A stretch of DNA of 64,000 nucleotides from Propioniciclava sp. MC1595 (lineage in GTDB: Bacteria > Actinomycetota > Actinomycetes > Propionibacteriales > Propionibacteriaceae), in the NCBI RefSeq assembly GCF_017569205.1, contig NZ_CP071870.1, positions 1,984,001 through 2,048,000 on the forward strand, written 5' to 3'. The notes under the pieces were generated by a model. That model saw only the letters and a list, made by a program, of their open reading frames with translations. It was not told the DNA's origin and ran no database searches. Position numbers and translations under genes: made by a program. Each line of letters begins with the position of its first letter. The stretch's first letter is position 1. Below are positions 40,131 to 49,800 of this stretch, piece after piece.

Positions 40131-41624
40131 TCAGGGGACGTAGCGGACCGGGTTGACCGGCGTCCCGTTGAGGCGCAGCTCGAAGTGGAGGTGCGGCGTG
40201 GTCGACAGGCCGGTGTTGCCCACGTAGCCGATCAGCTGGCCGCGCTCGACCTTCTGGCCGGCCCGGACCACGATGCGCGACTGGTGCGCGTAGCCGGTGG
40301 TGGTGGTCTTGCCGTCCACCAGCCGGCCGTGGGAGATCAGCGTGTACTGGCCGAAGCCGCCGTTGACGCCGGCCTGCAGCACGGTGCCGGACTGGGCCGC
40401 GTAGATCGGCGTGCCGGTCGGCGCCCCCATGTCGACGCCGTTGTGCGGGCGCCAGATCTTCAGGATCGGGTGGAACCGCATGCCGAAGGCCGAGCCGTAG
40501 TTGGCCTTGACCGGGCGGATGAAGCCCCAGGCGGACGTGGCACGGGACTCCGTCCGAGAGGGCTTGGCGGCGGCGTCCGCGCGGGCCGACTCGACCTGCT
40601 TGGCGTTGGCCTGACGGCGCTTCTCCTCGGCGTCCCTGGCCTTGGCGCGCTCGGCGGCGTCCGCGGCGGCCTTGGCGCGGGCGGCCTCCTCGCGCTTGAT
40701 GCGGGCCTCCTCCTCACGACGGGCGCGCTCCTCGGCCTCACGCTTGAGGCGGGCCTGCTCCTCGAGGTAGAGGCGGTGCATCTCCTGCTCGATCAGGCGC
40801 TGGGTGTCGCGCTCGGCGGCCTGGAGGGTCGCGTAGGAGGCCTCGTCGGCGGCCAGCTCGTCCTGGGCGGCGGCGCGGGCCTGCTCGTTGGCGGCGACCA
40901 GCGCGGCCACGGTGTTGCGCTGCTCCTCGGCCCGGCGCTCCAGGGTGGCGATGCGGGCGACGGTGCGCTCGGACTCGGCCTTGTCCTCGGCGATGCGGGC
41001 CTCGATCTCGGCCTGCGCCTGGCGCGCGGCCTCGAGCTCGGCGAGCACCTGGTCGAGGCGCGACTTCTCGGCGGCCTGGGTGTCGAAGATCGTGGTGTTC
41101 CACTGCAGCCGCTGGCTCAGCTCGGCCGGGGTCTCGGAGCCGAACACGACCGTGAGGCCGCGCAGGTCGGTCTGCTGCTGGAAGGACTCGCGGGCGGCGG
41201 TGCCGATCAGGGCGAGCTGCTGGGCGACGTCGGCCTCGGCCTTGGCGACGCGCTGCTTGGCCCGCTCCAGCTCCTGGCGGGCGGCCTCGAGCTCGGCGGC
41301 GATGCGGGCGTCGTCCTCGCGGGCGGCCTGCAACTGCACGGTGATGTCGGAAAGAATGGCCTGCGCATTCGCCAGCTCATTCTGCGACTGAATGAGGCGC
41401 TGGGTGGCGGAATTCACATTCTCCTGCGCCTGGGAAATCTCATTGCGTGCCACATCCTGCTGCGCGGAATTCGCCTGCTGGGCGGCCTTCAGGTCGGACA
41501 GGGTGTCGGCGGCGGCGAGGGGGGCGATCAGTCCCGCGGACAGGGTCGTTGCGACGAACAGGGTGGCCATGCGGCGCCCGAGGGCACCCCGCCGGCCGTG
41601 CCTGTCGGCGTGGACGTGACTCAC
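40131..41624 (-). CDS. M23 (LytM) peptidase with coiled coil, FtsEX-linked cell-wall hydrolase
   Basis: 497 aa. A signal peptide (RRMATLFVATTLSAGLIAPLAAA) is followed by a long coiled coil from about residue 40 to 340 (NEISQAQENVNSATQRLIQSQNEL, later Glu/Ala/Arg-rich repeats). The C-terminal LytM domain carries the zinc ligands in RPHNGVDMGAPTGTPI and TPHLHFELRLNG, both intact, so it should be an active glycyl-glycine-type or peptidoglycan DD-endopeptidase. The layout equals EnvC/PcsB/RipC-like partners of FtsEX. Its position directly after ftsX supports activation by FtsEX. An AT-richer patch (about 41340-41480) falls in the first coiled-coil segment. Confidence 0.88.
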   Translation of the reverse strand: MSHVHADRHGRRGALGRRMATLFVATTLSAGLIAPLAAADTLSDLKAAQQANSAQQDVARNEISQAQENVNSATQRLIQSQNELANAQAILSDITVQLQAAREDDARIAAELEAARQELERAKQRVAKAEADVAQQLALIGTAARESFQQQTDLRGLTVVFGSETPAELSQRLQWNTTIFDTQAAEKSRLDQVLAELEAARQAQAEIEARIAEDKAESERTVARIATLERRAEEQRNTVAALVAANEQARAAAQDELAADEASYATLQAAERDTQRLIEQEMHRLYLEEQARLKREAEERARREEEARIKREEAARAKAAADAAERAKARDAEEKRRQANAKQVESARADAAAKPSRTESRATSAWGFIRPVKANYGSAFGMRFHPILKIWRPHNGVDMGAPTGTPIYAAQSGTVLQAGVNGGFGQYTLISHGRLVDGKTTTTGYAHQSRIVVRAGQKVERGQLIGYVGNTGLSTTPHLHFELRLNGTPVNPVRYVP

Positions 41625-41669
41625 TACGAACTCCCAACGATCGCCGGTGCGACCGTCGGGGCGAAGGGA

Positions 41670-42572
41670 TCACACCTTCAGGAAACGACGTGTCGCGATC
41701 AACGTGGGGATCATAGATAGGGCGATGGCCACCGCCACAAGCCAAACCATCGCGATTCCCACGTGCTCCCAGCCGATCCACGTGAATCCCTGAAGGGCAG
41801 GTTTAGCCTTTTCCACGATCGCGAACTGCTGGATGCCGGCCAGGGTGGCGCATGCCAAGGCCGCCCCGGCGAGGGCGACGAGCAGGCTCTCGAGCAGGAA
41901 CGGCAGCATGATGTAGGTGTTCGAGGCCCCCACCAGCCGCATGATCCCGATCTCCCGGCGACGCGCGTGGGCGGCCATCCGGATGCTGTTGCCGATCTGC
42001 AGCGCGGCGGCCAGCAGCAGCAGCCCGGACGCCCCGACGGCCAGCCAGCGGCCCCAATTCAGCCAGTCGAACAATGGGTCGAGGAATTGTCGCAGGTCCT
42101 GCACGTTCTGGACGCCCGGCATTCGGGCCGCCTCGGCGGTGACAATCTGATATTCCTCAGGATTCACGAGCTTGATCCTGAAGAGATCCTGCATGTCCTC
42201 AGCTTTCATGGACGCGAGGATCGGGGAGTCGGCGTAGGTCTCGCCGAACTCGTCGAAGACCTCCTCCTGGCTCTGGTAGAAGACCTCGGCCACCTCGGGG
42301 TTGGCCTCCAGCGCCGCGCGGATGTCGGCGCGCTGGGCCTCGGTGGTGGCCTGCCCCGGCGTGCAGTTCTCGCCCTGCGTGGCCGGCGTGCACAGGAACA
42401 GGGTGATCTCGATGCGGTCGTACCAGCGACCCTTGATCAGGTCGACCTGCTGGGTGACCAGCGTGCCGAGGCCGAAGAGGGTGAGCGAGACCCACATGGT
42501 GACCAGGACGGCGAGGTTCATGCTCGCGTTGCGGCGCAGGCCCGACAGGACCTCGGTGAGTGCGTGGCGCAT
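41670..42572 (-). CDS. ftsX: Cell division protein FtsX (permease)
   Basis: 300 aa. Four TM helices: residues about 22-45 (LAVLVTMWVSLTLFGLGTLV), 172-192 (WLAVGASGLLLLAAALQIGNS), 220-245 and 265-288. A large extracellular loop lies between TM1 and TM2, about residues 46-170, with two cysteines (FLCTPATQGENC) that could form a disulfide. NSIRMAAHARRREIGIMRLVGAS is the conserved FtsX/MacB-type cytoplasmic segment. It works with FtsE to activate a peptidoglycan hydrolase across the membrane. The C-terminal part of the extracellular loop (about 42050-42185) is AT-richer than its surroundings. Confidence 0.94.
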   Translation of the reverse strand: MRHALTEVLSGLRRNASMNLAVLVTMWVSLTLFGLGTLVTQQVDLIKGRWYDRIEITLFLCTPATQGENCTPGQATTEAQRADIRAALEANPEVAEVFYQSQEEVFDEFGETYADSPILASMKAEDMQDLFRIKLVNPEEYQIVTAEAARMPGVQNVQDLRQFLDPLFDWLNWGRWLAVGASGLLLLAAALQIGNSIRMAAHARRREIGIMRLVGASNTYIMLPFLLESLLVALAGAALACATLAGIQQFAIVEKAKPALQGFTWIGWEHVGIAMVWLVAVAIALSMIPTLIATRRFLKV

Positions 42573-42595
42573 GGTGTGTGTTCTCCCCTACCCGA

Positions 42596-43282
42596 TCACT
42601 GGTACCCGTAGACGCCCTGCGCCTGGTCGCGCACGAGCTCGCCACCGCTGAGCTCGACGACGCGCCTCCGCATCTGGTCCACCACGGTCGAGTCGTGGGT
42701 CGCCATCAGGATCGTGGTCCCGTCCCGGTTGATCTGGTCCAGCAGCTTCATGATCCCGACCGAGGTGGTGGGGTCGAGGTTGCCGGTGGGCTCGTCGGCG
42801 AGCAGGATCCGCGGCCGGTTCACCACGGCGCGGGCCAGGGCCGCGCGCTGCTGCTCTCCGCCGGAGAGTTCCTCGGGCAGGCGGTCGGCCTTGTCCGCGA
42901 GCCCGACGAGCTCGAGCGTCTCGGGCACCACGCGCCGGATCTCGCGCCCGGGGCGTCCGATCACCTGGAGGGCGAACGCCACGTTCTCGTGGACGGACTT
43001 GCCGGGCAGCAGGCGGAAGTCCTGGAAGACGGTGCCGATCCCCCGTCGCAGCTTCGGGATCCGCCAGCCGGACATGCGGCCCACGTCGCGACCGTCGACC
43101 ACGACCTTGCCGGAGGTGGCCCGCGCCTCACGCAGCACCAGGCGCAGGAAGGTGGACTTGCCCGACCCGGAGGGCCCGACGAGGAAGACGAACTCGCCGT
43201 CGTCGATCGTGGTGCTGACCCCGCTGAGCGCCGGGCGCTTCTGCCCGGGATACCGCTTGGTGACTTCGGTGAAGGTGATCAC
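42596..43282 (-). CDS. ftsE: Cell division ATP-binding protein FtsE
   Basis: 228 aa. Walker [16 protein letters not shown]-loop [16 protein letters not shown], signature [16 protein letters not shown], Walker [14 protein letters not shown] and the switch His in ATHDSTVVD are all present. It energises FtsX. A TAGTCT -10 candidate and a hairpin (CCTGAG-gatt-CTCAGG on the minus strand, 43319-43334) lie in the 106-bp gap after prfB, so ftsE probably heads its own transcript with ftsX and the M23 peptidase. Confidence 0.95.
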   Translation of the reverse strand: MITFTEVTKRYPGQKRPALSGVSTTIDDGEFVFLVGPSGSGKSTFLRLVLREARATSGKVVVDGRDVGRMSGWRIPKLRRGIGTVFQDFRLLPGKSVHENVAFALQVIGRPGREIRRVVPETLELVGLADKADRLPEELSGGEQQRAALARAVVNRPRILLADEPTGNLDPTTSVGIMKLLDQINRDGTTILMATHDSTVVDQMRRRVVELSGGELVRDQAQGVYGYQ

Positions 43283-43318
43283 GTGGGTGTTCCGGCCGGG
43301 TCGGCGATGGGGAATTTT

Positions 43319-43334
43319 CCTGAGAATCCTCAGG
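43319..43334 (-). terminator. Small hairpin between prfB and ftsE
   Basis: CCTGAG-gatt-CTCAGG on the minus strand forms a perfect 6-bp stem. There is no T-run, so it is only a weak terminator candidate for prfB, or a structure in the ftsE leader. Confidence 0.35.
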
Positions 43335-43388
43335 CCGGCCTCGTCCAGACTAGGTCACCCGGACGCCGCCACGGCGACACCACGCCGC

Positions 43389-44507
43389 TCAGTCGGCCTC
43401 GCCCATCTCCACCTGCTTGCGCCAGCGGATGCCCGCGTCGATGAATCCGTCGATGTCGCCGTCGAACACGGCGTCGGGGTTGCCGACCTCGTGGTTGGTC
43501 CGCAGGTCCTTGACCATCTGGTACGGGTTCAGCACGTAGCTGCGCATCTGGTCGCCCCACGAGGCCTTCACGTCACCCGCGAGCTCCTTCTTCTTGGCGT
43601 CCTCCTCCTGCTTCTTCAGCAGCAGCAGGCGCGACTGGAGCACGCGCAGCGCGGCCGCGCGGTTCTGGATCTGGCTCTTCTCGTCCTGCATCGACACGAC
43701 CAGGCCCGTGGGCAGGTGGGTGATGCGGACGGCGGAGTCGGTGGTGTTGACCGACTGGCCGCCGGGCCCCGACGAGCGGAACACGTCGACGCGGATGTCG
43801 GACTCGGGGACCTCGATGTGGTCGGTCGCCTCGATGAGCGGGATGACCTCGACGGCGGCGAAGGACGTCTGGCGCCGGCCCTGGTTGTCGAAGGGGCTGA
43901 TCCGGACGAGGCGGTGGGTGCCGCCCTCGACCGAGAGGGTGCCGTAGGCGAAGGGGGCGCTGACCTCGAAGGTGACCGACTTCAGGCCGGCCTCCTCGGC
44001 GTAGCTGGTGTCCATCACCTTGGTGGCGTGGCCGTGGCGCTCGGCCCAGCGCAGGTACATGCGCAGCAGCATCTCGGCGAAGTCGGCCGCGTCGACGCCG
44101 CCGGCGCCCGAACGGATGGTGACCACGGCGTCCCGCTCGTCGTACTCGCCCGACAGCAGGGTGCGGATCTCGAGGGCGGCGATCTCGTCCTTCAACCCCG
44201 TGAGCTCGCGCTCGGCCTCCGCACGCGAGGCCTCGTCGCCCTCCTCGGCGGCGAGCTCGAAGAGCACCGGCAGGTCGTCGAGGCGTCCGCGGAGCTTCTC
44301 GAGCCGCTCCACCTCGGACTGGAGGCGGGACAGGCGCGAGGTGACGCGCTGGGCGTTCTCCTGGTCGTCCCACAGGTCCGGTGCCGCGACCTCCTCCTGG
44401 AGAGTCGCGATCTCGGCGCGCTTGGCATCGGGGTCGAGGACCGCTTCGATGCTGGAGAGGGCGCGGTCGAGGTCCGCGAGCTCGGTGCTGGTGTCTTGGG
44501 CTGCCAC
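43389..44507 (-). CDS. prfB: Peptide chain release factor 2
   Basis: 372 aa. The stop-codon-recognition tripeptide SPF is in [18 protein letters not shown], and the peptidyl-tRNA hydrolysis motif GGQ is in [18 protein letters not shown]. It reads UGA and UAA. The gene is contiguous with no internal stop, so the autoregulatory +1 frameshift known from many bacteria is absent here, as is usual for actinobacteria. GTG 44507 ([13 protein letters not shown]) follows a TAGACT -10 box by 8 nt, implying a leaderless transcript. Confidence 0.96.
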   Translation of the reverse strand: MAAQDTSTELADLDRALSSIEAVLDPDAKRAEIATLQEEVAAPDLWDDQENAQRVTSRLSRLQSEVERLEKLRGRLDDLPVLFELAAEEGDEASRAEAERELTGLKDEIAALEIRTLLSGEYDERDAVVTIRSGAGGVDAADFAEMLLRMYLRWAERHGHATKVMDTSYAEEAGLKSVTFEVSAPFAYGTLSVEGGTHRLVRISPFDNQGRRQTSFAAVEVIPLIEATDHIEVPESDIRVDVFRSSGPGGQSVNTTDSAVRITHLPTGLVVSMQDEKSQIQNRAAALRVLQSRLLLLKKQEEDAKKKELAGDVKASWGDQMRSYVLNPYQMVKDLRTNHEVGNPDAVFDGDIDGFIDAGIRWRKQVEMGEAD

Positions 44508-44515
44508 GAGGGTCG

Positions 44516-44521
44516 AGTCTA
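44516..44521 (-). promoter_or_regulatory. -10 box for leaderless prfB transcript
   Basis: TAGACT on the minus strand, eight bases before the GTG at 44507. It sits between prfB and the 3' end of tRNA-Val. Confidence 0.5.
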
Positions 44522-44532
44522 CGCCATGGCGG

Positions 44533-44606
44533 TGGGCGCAGAGGGACTCGAACCCCCGACCCCCTCCTTGTAAGGGAGGTGCTCTAACCAACTGAGCCAT
44601 GCGCCC
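44533..44606 (-). tRNA. tRNA-Val (anticodon UAC)
   Basis: 74 nt. The acceptor stem GGGCGCA pairs with TGCGCCC followed by discriminator A. The D-arm region is GGCTCAGTTGGTTAGAGC, the anticodon stem CCTCC/GGAGG encloses the loop CTTACAA giving anticodon UAC, and the T arm GGGGGTTCGAGTCCC has the standard GTTCGA. CCA is not fully encoded. Confidence 0.95.
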
Positions 44607-44660
44607 GCACGCCGCCACGCACCCGCGGCGACGACGCCCCATTCTGGCAGACAACGGCAG

Positions 44661-44688
44661 GCAACCTTTCCGGTGCCTGCTCCGTGTA
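44661..44688 (+). promoter_or_regulatory. Candidate ECF-type promoter upstream of the sigma factor gene
   Basis: GCAACC (44661-44666), a 16-nt spacer and CGTGTA (44683-44688) resemble the -35/-10 pattern of many ECF sigma factor targets. Autoregulation of the sigma gene would explain it (inference). Confidence 0.35.
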
Positions 44689-44736
44689 CGACGATGACCC
44701 CGCCACGACGGGCGGGCGACACACCCAGGAGGAGCT

Positions 44737-45255
44737 GTGCTGCAGGGTTGGGGCAAGGCCACCCGCGATGCGGAGTTCACGGCCTTCGTCGAGGAGTCGA
44801 CCCCCCGGCTGGTCCGGCTGGGTGTCGGCCTCACCGGGTCCGGCGACGCGGCCCGCGAGCTGGTCCAGGCCAGCCTGGTCAAGACGTACGTCGCCTGGCC
44901 GCGCATCCGCCAGGGTGAGGCCTACGCGTACACGCGCCGCATCATGGCCAACGAGAGGGTGGACGCCTGGCGCTCCACCCGCAAGGAGGTGTCGACGGGC
45001 GACGCCCCGGACCGGCCCTCCTCCCCCGCCTCGCGCACCGAGGACCACGACCAGCTCGTCCGCCTGCTGGCCACGCTGCCGCAGCGTCAACGCGCGGTGG
45101 TCGTCCTGCGCTACTACGACGACCTCTCGGAGGCCCAGGTGGCCGACCTGCTCGGGATCTCGGTCGGTGCCGTCAAGAGCGCCGCCTCCCGCGGGCTGGC
45201 CAGCCTCCGCGCCACCCACTCCTCCCACGACACCACGGAAGCAGGTGCCCGATGA
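44737..45255 (+). CDS. SigE-family ECF RNA polymerase sigma factor
   Basis: 172 aa. Region 2 spans about residues 12-75 ([41 protein letters not shown]...AYTRRIMAN), and region 4 spans about 108-160 ([52 protein letters not shown]) with its helix-turn-helix. Domain 3 and region 1.1 are absent. GTG 44737 has AGGAGG upstream. The stop overlaps the next gene's ATG (ATGA), so sigma factor and its probable membrane partner are made together. The environmental signal cannot be read from the sequence. Confidence 0.9.
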   Translation: MLQGWGKATRDAEFTAFVEESTPRLVRLGVGLTGSGDAARELVQASLVKTYVAWPRIRQGEAYAYTRRIMANERVDAWRSTRKEVSTGDAPDRPSSPASRTEDHDQLVRLLATLPQRQRAVVVLRYYDDLSEAQVADLLGISVGAVKSAASRGLASLRATHSSHDTTEAGAR

Positions 45256-46394
45256 ACACCACCCAGGACGAGTTCCGCCTCGACCTCGCCGACGCGCTGG
45301 ACGCCTCGGCCCACGACCTCGCCCCCCTCGACACGGACGCCCTCGTCGCGGCCGGCACCCGCCGGGTCCGGCAGCGCCGCCTGGCCACCGTGGCCGGTGT
45401 CGGAGCCCTCGCCGTCGTCGTCGGGCTGGGTGCCTCGTGGCTGCCCTCGCTCACCGGGACGCCGTCGCCGGCGGCCCCCACCCCGATCGCCACCGCCCAC
45501 TCGGCCGCAACGGCGCGGGTCGAACTGCCCCTGAACGGCGGCACCGTGGAGAGCAACCCGAACATCACCTTCGAGGTGAGCATCCTGCCCGGTCAGGAAC
45601 CGGATCTCGTCTACTCGTCGGTCGCCGAGGATGGCACGGTGACACGCATGGGCGGCTCCAGCACCGACGGGCTCGTCGGCCAGAGTACGCTGGGCACGAG
45701 CGGTGACGACATCGTGCTCGGCATCGTGCCCAGCGACGCGGTCGCCGCCACGTTGATGGACCCCACCTTCTCCATCGGCGGGTTCACCTCCGCGGGCCCG
45801 GTCGACCTGCCCGGGACGCCGTGGGCGGCGGTGGGCTTCCGCCTCGACTCCTCCGCCGGTTCGATCGCCGGCGTGGAGACCCTGTGGTGGCGCGCCGACG
45901 GCACCCCCGTCACGAACGCGGGGTCGGGGTCGAGTGCCCGGATCGCGCAGGGCGAGGTGGTCCTCGAGGGTCGCGACGGCGCGAAGCTCACGGTCCCCGC
46001 GGGCAACCTCGACGTCTGGCTGCTCCCCCAGAGCAGGCAGGTCGGCATCCGGGGCCCGGCGGGCACCTCGTCCACCCCCCTGTCCGGTGACCGCGTGCAG
46101 GTGCTCAGCGCGACCAACGACCTCCTCGACGAAACCCGGACGCCCTCGGTGGCCCTCAGCCGCATCACCTCGGCCTACCTCGTCAGCGGCACCGCGGCGG
46201 ACGTGACGCCCGCGTGGGCCGACGGCCTGGAGGCCGAGGAGGTCACGGTGGTGCCGTGGCCCGCAGCCGACCGGACCGTCGTCTTCATCACCGCGAACGC
46301 GGAGGGAACCCGCGCAGGTCAGCCGATCTCGGATGCCCTGACCGGCCTCTCATGGACGGACGCCGACGGCGTCCGGCAGGAGTGGAAGCCGTGA
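45252..46394 (+). CDS. Membrane-anchored probable anti-sigma partner with large extracellular domain
   Basis: 380 aa. A short cytoplasmic N-terminus ([44 protein letters not shown]) precedes one TM helix (ATVAGVGALAVVVGLGASWL, about residues 44-63). About 300 extracellular residues follow, rich in Thr/Ser/Gly/Asp with alternating strand-like segments. No zinc-containing ZAS HxxxCxxC motif is visible, so it is not a classical zinc anti-sigma. The start overlaps the sigma factor stop. The coupling and topology support an anti-sigma or sensing role, which is inference; I do not recognise the ectodomain. Confidence 0.65.
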   Translation: MNTTQDEFRLDLADALDASAHDLAPLDTDALVAAGTRRVRQRRLATVAGVGALAVVVGLGASWLPSLTGTPSPAAPTPIATAHSAATARVELPLNGGTVESNPNITFEVSILPGQEPDLVYSSVAEDGTVTRMGGSSTDGLVGQSTLGTSGDDIVLGIVPSDAVAATLMDPTFSIGGFTSAGPVDLPGTPWAAVGFRLDSSAGSIAGVETLWWRADGTPVTNAGSGSSARIAQGEVVLEGRDGAKLTVPAGNLDVWLLPQSRQVGIRGPAGTSSTPLSGDRVQVLSATNDLLDETRTPSVALSRITSAYLVSGTAADVTPAWADGLEAEEVTVVPWPAADRTVVFITANAEGTRAGQPISDALTGLSWTDADGVRQEWKP

Positions 46395-46398
46395 ACCG

Positions 46399-46776
46399 CT
46401 AGCGGCGACCGGCCTTGGGGCGCACGATCTTCTGCGCCTGCCACTCACGCGACACCGACGCCGGGTTGGCCAACACCAGCCCGGCTGTCGCGGTGCCTTC
46501 GGCGATGTCGGCCGGGTCGACGTAGCCGTCGCGGCCGATCTTGGGGGTCAGCAACCAGATGTGCCCCGTCGTGGAGAGGTCGCGCAGGGCATCGACGAGG
46601 GCGTCCCCCACGTCACCGTCCTCCTCGCGCCACCACAGCAGCACCGCGTCGACGGCCTCGAGGGCGTCGTCGACCAGGTCGGCATCGATGGCGTCCATGA
46701 TCTCGTCGCGCAGCGACTCGTCGACGTCGGAGTCCCACCCGAGTTCCTGGACCACCTGGCCCTGCTCGAAACCCAT
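46399..46776 (-). CDS. DUF3052 family protein
   Basis: 125 aa from ATG 46776. GFEQGQVVQELGWDSDVDESLRDEI, VDAVLLWWREEDGDVGDALVDAL and GHIWLLTPKIGRDGYVDPADIAEGTATAGL are the signature of DUF3052, an actinobacterial family encoded next to aceE (Rv2239c in M. tuberculosis). A GGGGG ribosome binding site lies 8 nt before this ATG. The frame is open to a TTG at 46830, but that codon lies inside a TACGTT -10 box (46829-46834); GTG 46815 is another possibility. Function is unknown. Confidence 0.78.
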   Translation of the reverse strand: MGFEQGQVVQELGWDSDVDESLRDEIMDAIDADLVDDALEAVDAVLLWWREEDGDVGDALVDALRDLSTTGHIWLLTPKIGRDGYVDPADIAEGTATAGLVLANPASVSREWQAQKIVRPKAGRR

Positions 46777-46828
46777 GGTCACGACCCCCGACAAACCACC
46801 CTGCTTACCGGGCACCGGCGTGCTGCCC

Positions 46829-46834
46829 AACGTA
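46829..46834 (-). promoter_or_regulatory. -10 box for the DUF3052 gene
   Basis: TACGTT on the minus strand fits TANNNT. Its position makes a TTG start at 46830 impossible if used and favours a downstream start. Confidence 0.4.
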
Positions 46835-46886
46835 GGACACCCCCTCGTTAACGTTCTCGCTTGCCCCTAGCGTGCCAGAGTACGCG

Positions 46887-46934
46887 CGAGCGCGCGAGGC
46901 ACACCGACAACTATCGGTACGCCTCGCGCGCTCG
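46887..46934 (-). terminator. Long hairpin after aceE
   Basis: A 14-bp perfect outer stem (CGAGCGCGCGAGGC at 46887-46900 and its complement at 46921-46934) encloses an inner 5-bp stem ACCGA/TCGGT. It lies 10 nt beyond the aceE stop and before the DUF3052 promoter. There is no T-run, which is common in high-GC actinobacterial terminators. Termination is likely but inferred. Confidence 0.6.
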
Positions 46935-46943
46935 TGGTTCGAC

Positions 46944-49706
46944 TCAGGCGTCGCCGCCGCTGTTGCCGGAGGTCCCGGCGTTCACGTCCAGCAGCTGGTA
47001 CTTCTCGGCCGCCTGGCCCGGCCACGCCGGGTCGACCTCGCCGCGGGCGGCGAGCATCTGCAGGGCCTTGACCACCATCGACGGGCCGTCGATGTGGAAG
47101 TACCGCCGCGCGGCCGCGCGGGTGTCGGAGAAGCCGAAGCCGTCCGCACCGAGCGAGGCGTAGTCCCCGGGCACCCACTGGGCGATCTGGTCCTGCACCT
47201 GCTTCATGTAGTCCGAGGTCGCGATGACCGGGCCCACGGTGTCCTTCAGCTTCTGCACGATCCACGACTCGCCCGCATCCTCGTTCGGGTGCAGGAAGCG
47301 CTGGTCGTCGACGGCCATCGCGTCGCGGCGCAGCTCGGTCCACGAGGTGACCGACCACACGTCGGCGACGACGCCCCAGTCGTCGTGCAGGAGCTTCTGG
47401 GCCTCCAGCGCCCACGGCACGCCCACGCCCGAGGCCAGCAGCTGGACCTGGCGGGCGTCGGGGTTGACGCCCTCCCAGCTGCCCTTGGCCAGCAGGTACA
47501 TGCCCTTCTTGATGCCCTCGACGTCCACACCCTCGGGCTCGGCCGGCTGCACGATCGGCTCGTTGTACACCGTGAGGTAGTAGATGATGTCCTCGGGGTT
47601 CTCCCCGTACATCCGCTCGAGGCCGTCCTGCATGATGTGGGCGATCTCGTAGCCGTACGCCGGGTCGTAGTGCACGACCGCCGGGTTGGTGGCGGCCAGC
47701 AGCGGGCTGTGCCCGTCCATGTGCTGGGTGCCCTCACCGGTCAGCGTGGTGCGGCCGGCGGTGGCGCCGATCATGAAGCCGCGGCTGAGCTGGTCGGCGG
47801 CGGCCCAGATCGCGTCACCGGTCCGCTGGAAGCCGAACATCGAGTAGAAGATGTAGATCGGCACCATGTGGACGCCGTGGGTGGCGTAGCTGCTGCCCAC
47901 CGCGGTGAAGGACGCCAGCGAGCCGGCCTCGTTGATGCCGGTGTGGATGATCTGGCCCTCGCGGGACTCGCGGTAGGACAGCATCAGGTCGTGGTCCACC
48001 GGCGTGTAGTTCTGGCCGTGCGGGTTGTAGATCTTGATGGTCGGGAACAGCGAGTCCATGCCGAACGTGCGCGCCTCGTCGGGGATGATCGGCACCACGT
48101 GGGCGCCGAACTCCTTGTCGCGCAGCAGGTCCTTGAGCAGGCGGACCCACGCCATGGTGGTGGCGACCTCCTGCTTGCCCGAGCCCTTCTTCACCGAGTC
48201 GTAGGCCTTGGCGTCCGGCAGCTTGATGGGCTTGGGGTTGTTGCGGCGCTGCGGCACCGGGCCACCGAGTGCACGCCGGCGCTCGAGGGCGTAGGCGATG
48301 CGGTCGTCGGAGGCGTCGGGGCGCACGTACGGCGGCTGGTAGGGGTCCTCCTCCAGCTGCGCGTCGGTGATCGGCATGTCGAGCCGGTCACGGAACTGCT
48401 TGAGGTCGTCCAGGGCCAGCTTCTTCATCTGGTGCGTGGCGTTGCGGCCCGCGAAGTGCTGCCCGAGGAAGTAGCCCTTGATGGTGTGGGCCAGGATGAC
48501 CGTCGGCGCGCCGGTGAACTTCGTGGCGGCGTCGTAGGCGGAGTACACCTTCTGGTAGTCGTGGCCACCGCGGGTGAGGTTCCAGATCCGCTCCGGCGTC
48601 CAGCCGTCGACCATCTTCGCGGTGCGCGGGTCGCGTGCGAAGAAGTGGTCGCGCACGTAGGCGCCGTCGTTGGCCTTGAAGGTCTGGTAGTCGCCGTCGG
48701 AGGTGGCGTTCATGACGTTGACCAGGGCGCCGTCCTTGTCGGCGGCGAGCAGCGGGTCCCACCCGCGGCCCCAGACGACCTTGATGACGTTCCAGCCGGC
48801 GCCGCGGAAGAAGCTCTCCAGCTCCTGCATGATCTTGCCGTTGCCGCGGACCGGGCCGTCGAGGCGCTGCAGGTTGCAGTTCACGACGAAGGTCAGGTTG
48901 TCGAGCTCCTCGAAGGCCGCCCACTGCAGGGCGCCACGGCTCTCGACCTCGTCCATCTCGCCGTCACCGAGGAACGCCCACACGCGCTGCTGCGAGGTGT
49001 CCTTGATGCCGCGGTTGTGGAGGTACTTGTTGAACTGGGCCTGCCAGATCGCGTTGATCGGGCCGATGCCCATCGACACGGTCGGGAACTCCCAGAAGTC
49101 GGGCATCTGGCGCGGGTGCGGGTAGCTGGGCAGGGCCCGGATCTTCCCGTCCACGATGTGGCTCTTCTCCTGGCGGAAGCCGTCCAGGTCGGCCTCGTCG
49201 AGGCGTCCCTCGAGGAACGCACGCGCGTAGGGGCCGGGGCTGGCGTGGCCCTGGAAGAAGACCTGGTCGCCGCCGCCGGGGTGGTCCTTGCCGCGGAAGA
49301 AGTGGTTGAAGCCCACCTCGTAGAGGGTCGCCGAGGAGGCGAACGTCGAGATGTGACCGCCGACGCCGACGCCGGGGCGCTGGGCGCGGTGCACCATGAC
49401 CGCAGCGTTCCAGCGCAGCAGGCGGCGGAACTGGCGCTCCAGGTCCTGGTCGCCGGGGTACCACGGCTCGGACTCGGCCGGGATCGTGTTGACGTAGTCG
49501 GTCGCGGTCAGCGACGGGACGCCCAGGTGGCGCTCACGCGAGCGCTCCAGCAGCTTGAGCATGATGTAGCGCGCCCGGTTGCGGCCCTGCTCGTCGATCA
49601 TCCCGTCCAGGGACTCCAGCCATTCGGCGGTCTCCTCGGAGTCGATGTCCGGCAGGTTGGTCGGCAGCCCGTTCAGAATGGGGCCCGCGTTGTCGCGAGA
49701 TGCCAC
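46944..49706 (-). CDS. aceE: Pyruvate dehydrogenase E1 component, homodimeric type
   Basis: 920 aa, thiamine-diphosphate enzyme that decarboxylates pyruvate in the pyruvate dehydrogenase complex. [22 protein letters not shown], the ThDP-binding [18 protein letters not shown]...[19 protein letters not shown] (GDG-N motif) and the C-terminal [31 protein letters not shown] and [22 protein letters not shown] are as in AceE. The start GTG 49706 has AAAGGA upstream. It supplies acetyl-CoA, the precursor used by the fab operon 2.5 kb away on the other strand. TAGGAT around 49770-49775 may be its -10 box. Confidence 0.96.
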   Translation of the reverse strand: MASRDNAGPILNGLPTNLPDIDSEETAEWLESLDGMIDEQGRNRARYIMLKLLERSRERHLGVPSLTATDYVNTIPAESEPWYPGDQDLERQFRRLLRWNAAVMVHRAQRPGVGVGGHISTFASSATLYEVGFNHFFRGKDHPGGGDQVFFQGHASPGPYARAFLEGRLDEADLDGFRQEKSHIVDGKIRALPSYPHPRQMPDFWEFPTVSMGIGPINAIWQAQFNKYLHNRGIKDTSQQRVWAFLGDGEMDEVESRGALQWAAFEELDNLTFVVNCNLQRLDGPVRGNGKIMQELESFFRGAGWNVIKVVWGRGWDPLLAADKDGALVNVMNATSDGDYQTFKANDGAYVRDHFFARDPRTAKMVDGWTPERIWNLTRGGHDYQKVYSAYDAATKFTGAPTVILAHTIKGYFLGQHFAGRNATHQMKKLALDDLKQFRDRLDMPITDAQLEEDPYQPPYVRPDASDDRIAYALERRRALGGPVPQRRNNPKPIKLPDAKAYDSVKKGSGKQEVATTMAWVRLLKDLLRDKEFGAHVVPIIPDEARTFGMDSLFPTIKIYNPHGQNYTPVDHDLMLSYRESREGQIIHTGINEAGSLASFTAVGSSYATHGVHMVPIYIFYSMFGFQRTGDAIWAAADQLSRGFMIGATAGRTTLTGEGTQHMDGHSPLLAATNPAVVHYDPAYGYEIAHIMQDGLERMYGENPEDIIYYLTVYNEPIVQPAEPEGVDVEGIKKGMYLLAKGSWEGVNPDARQVQLLASGVGVPWALEAQKLLHDDWGVVADVWSVTSWTELRRDAMAVDDQRFLHPNEDAGESWIVQKLKDTVGPVIATSDYMKQVQDQIAQWVPGDYASLGADGFGFSDTRAAARRYFHIDGPSMVVKALQMLAARGEVDPAWPGQAAEKYQLLDVNAGTSGNSGGDA

Positions 49707-49800
49707 GGATGGTGTCCTTTCTCAGACCGTCAAGGGCAGGCCGGGGCACGTCGCGGCCCCGCCATGGACTCGAAGGCCATCCTAGCCGCCCGCGAGCAGG

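Noticed and set aside
43389-44507. Programmed +1 frameshift in prfB
   Set aside because: The reading frame is continuous from GTG 44507 and no early in-frame TGA with an upstream Shine-Dalgarno-like element is present.
46777-46830. TTG 46830 as the start of the DUF3052 gene
   Set aside because: TTG lies inside a TACGTT -10 box, and a ribosome binding site supports ATG 46776; kept only as an alternative.
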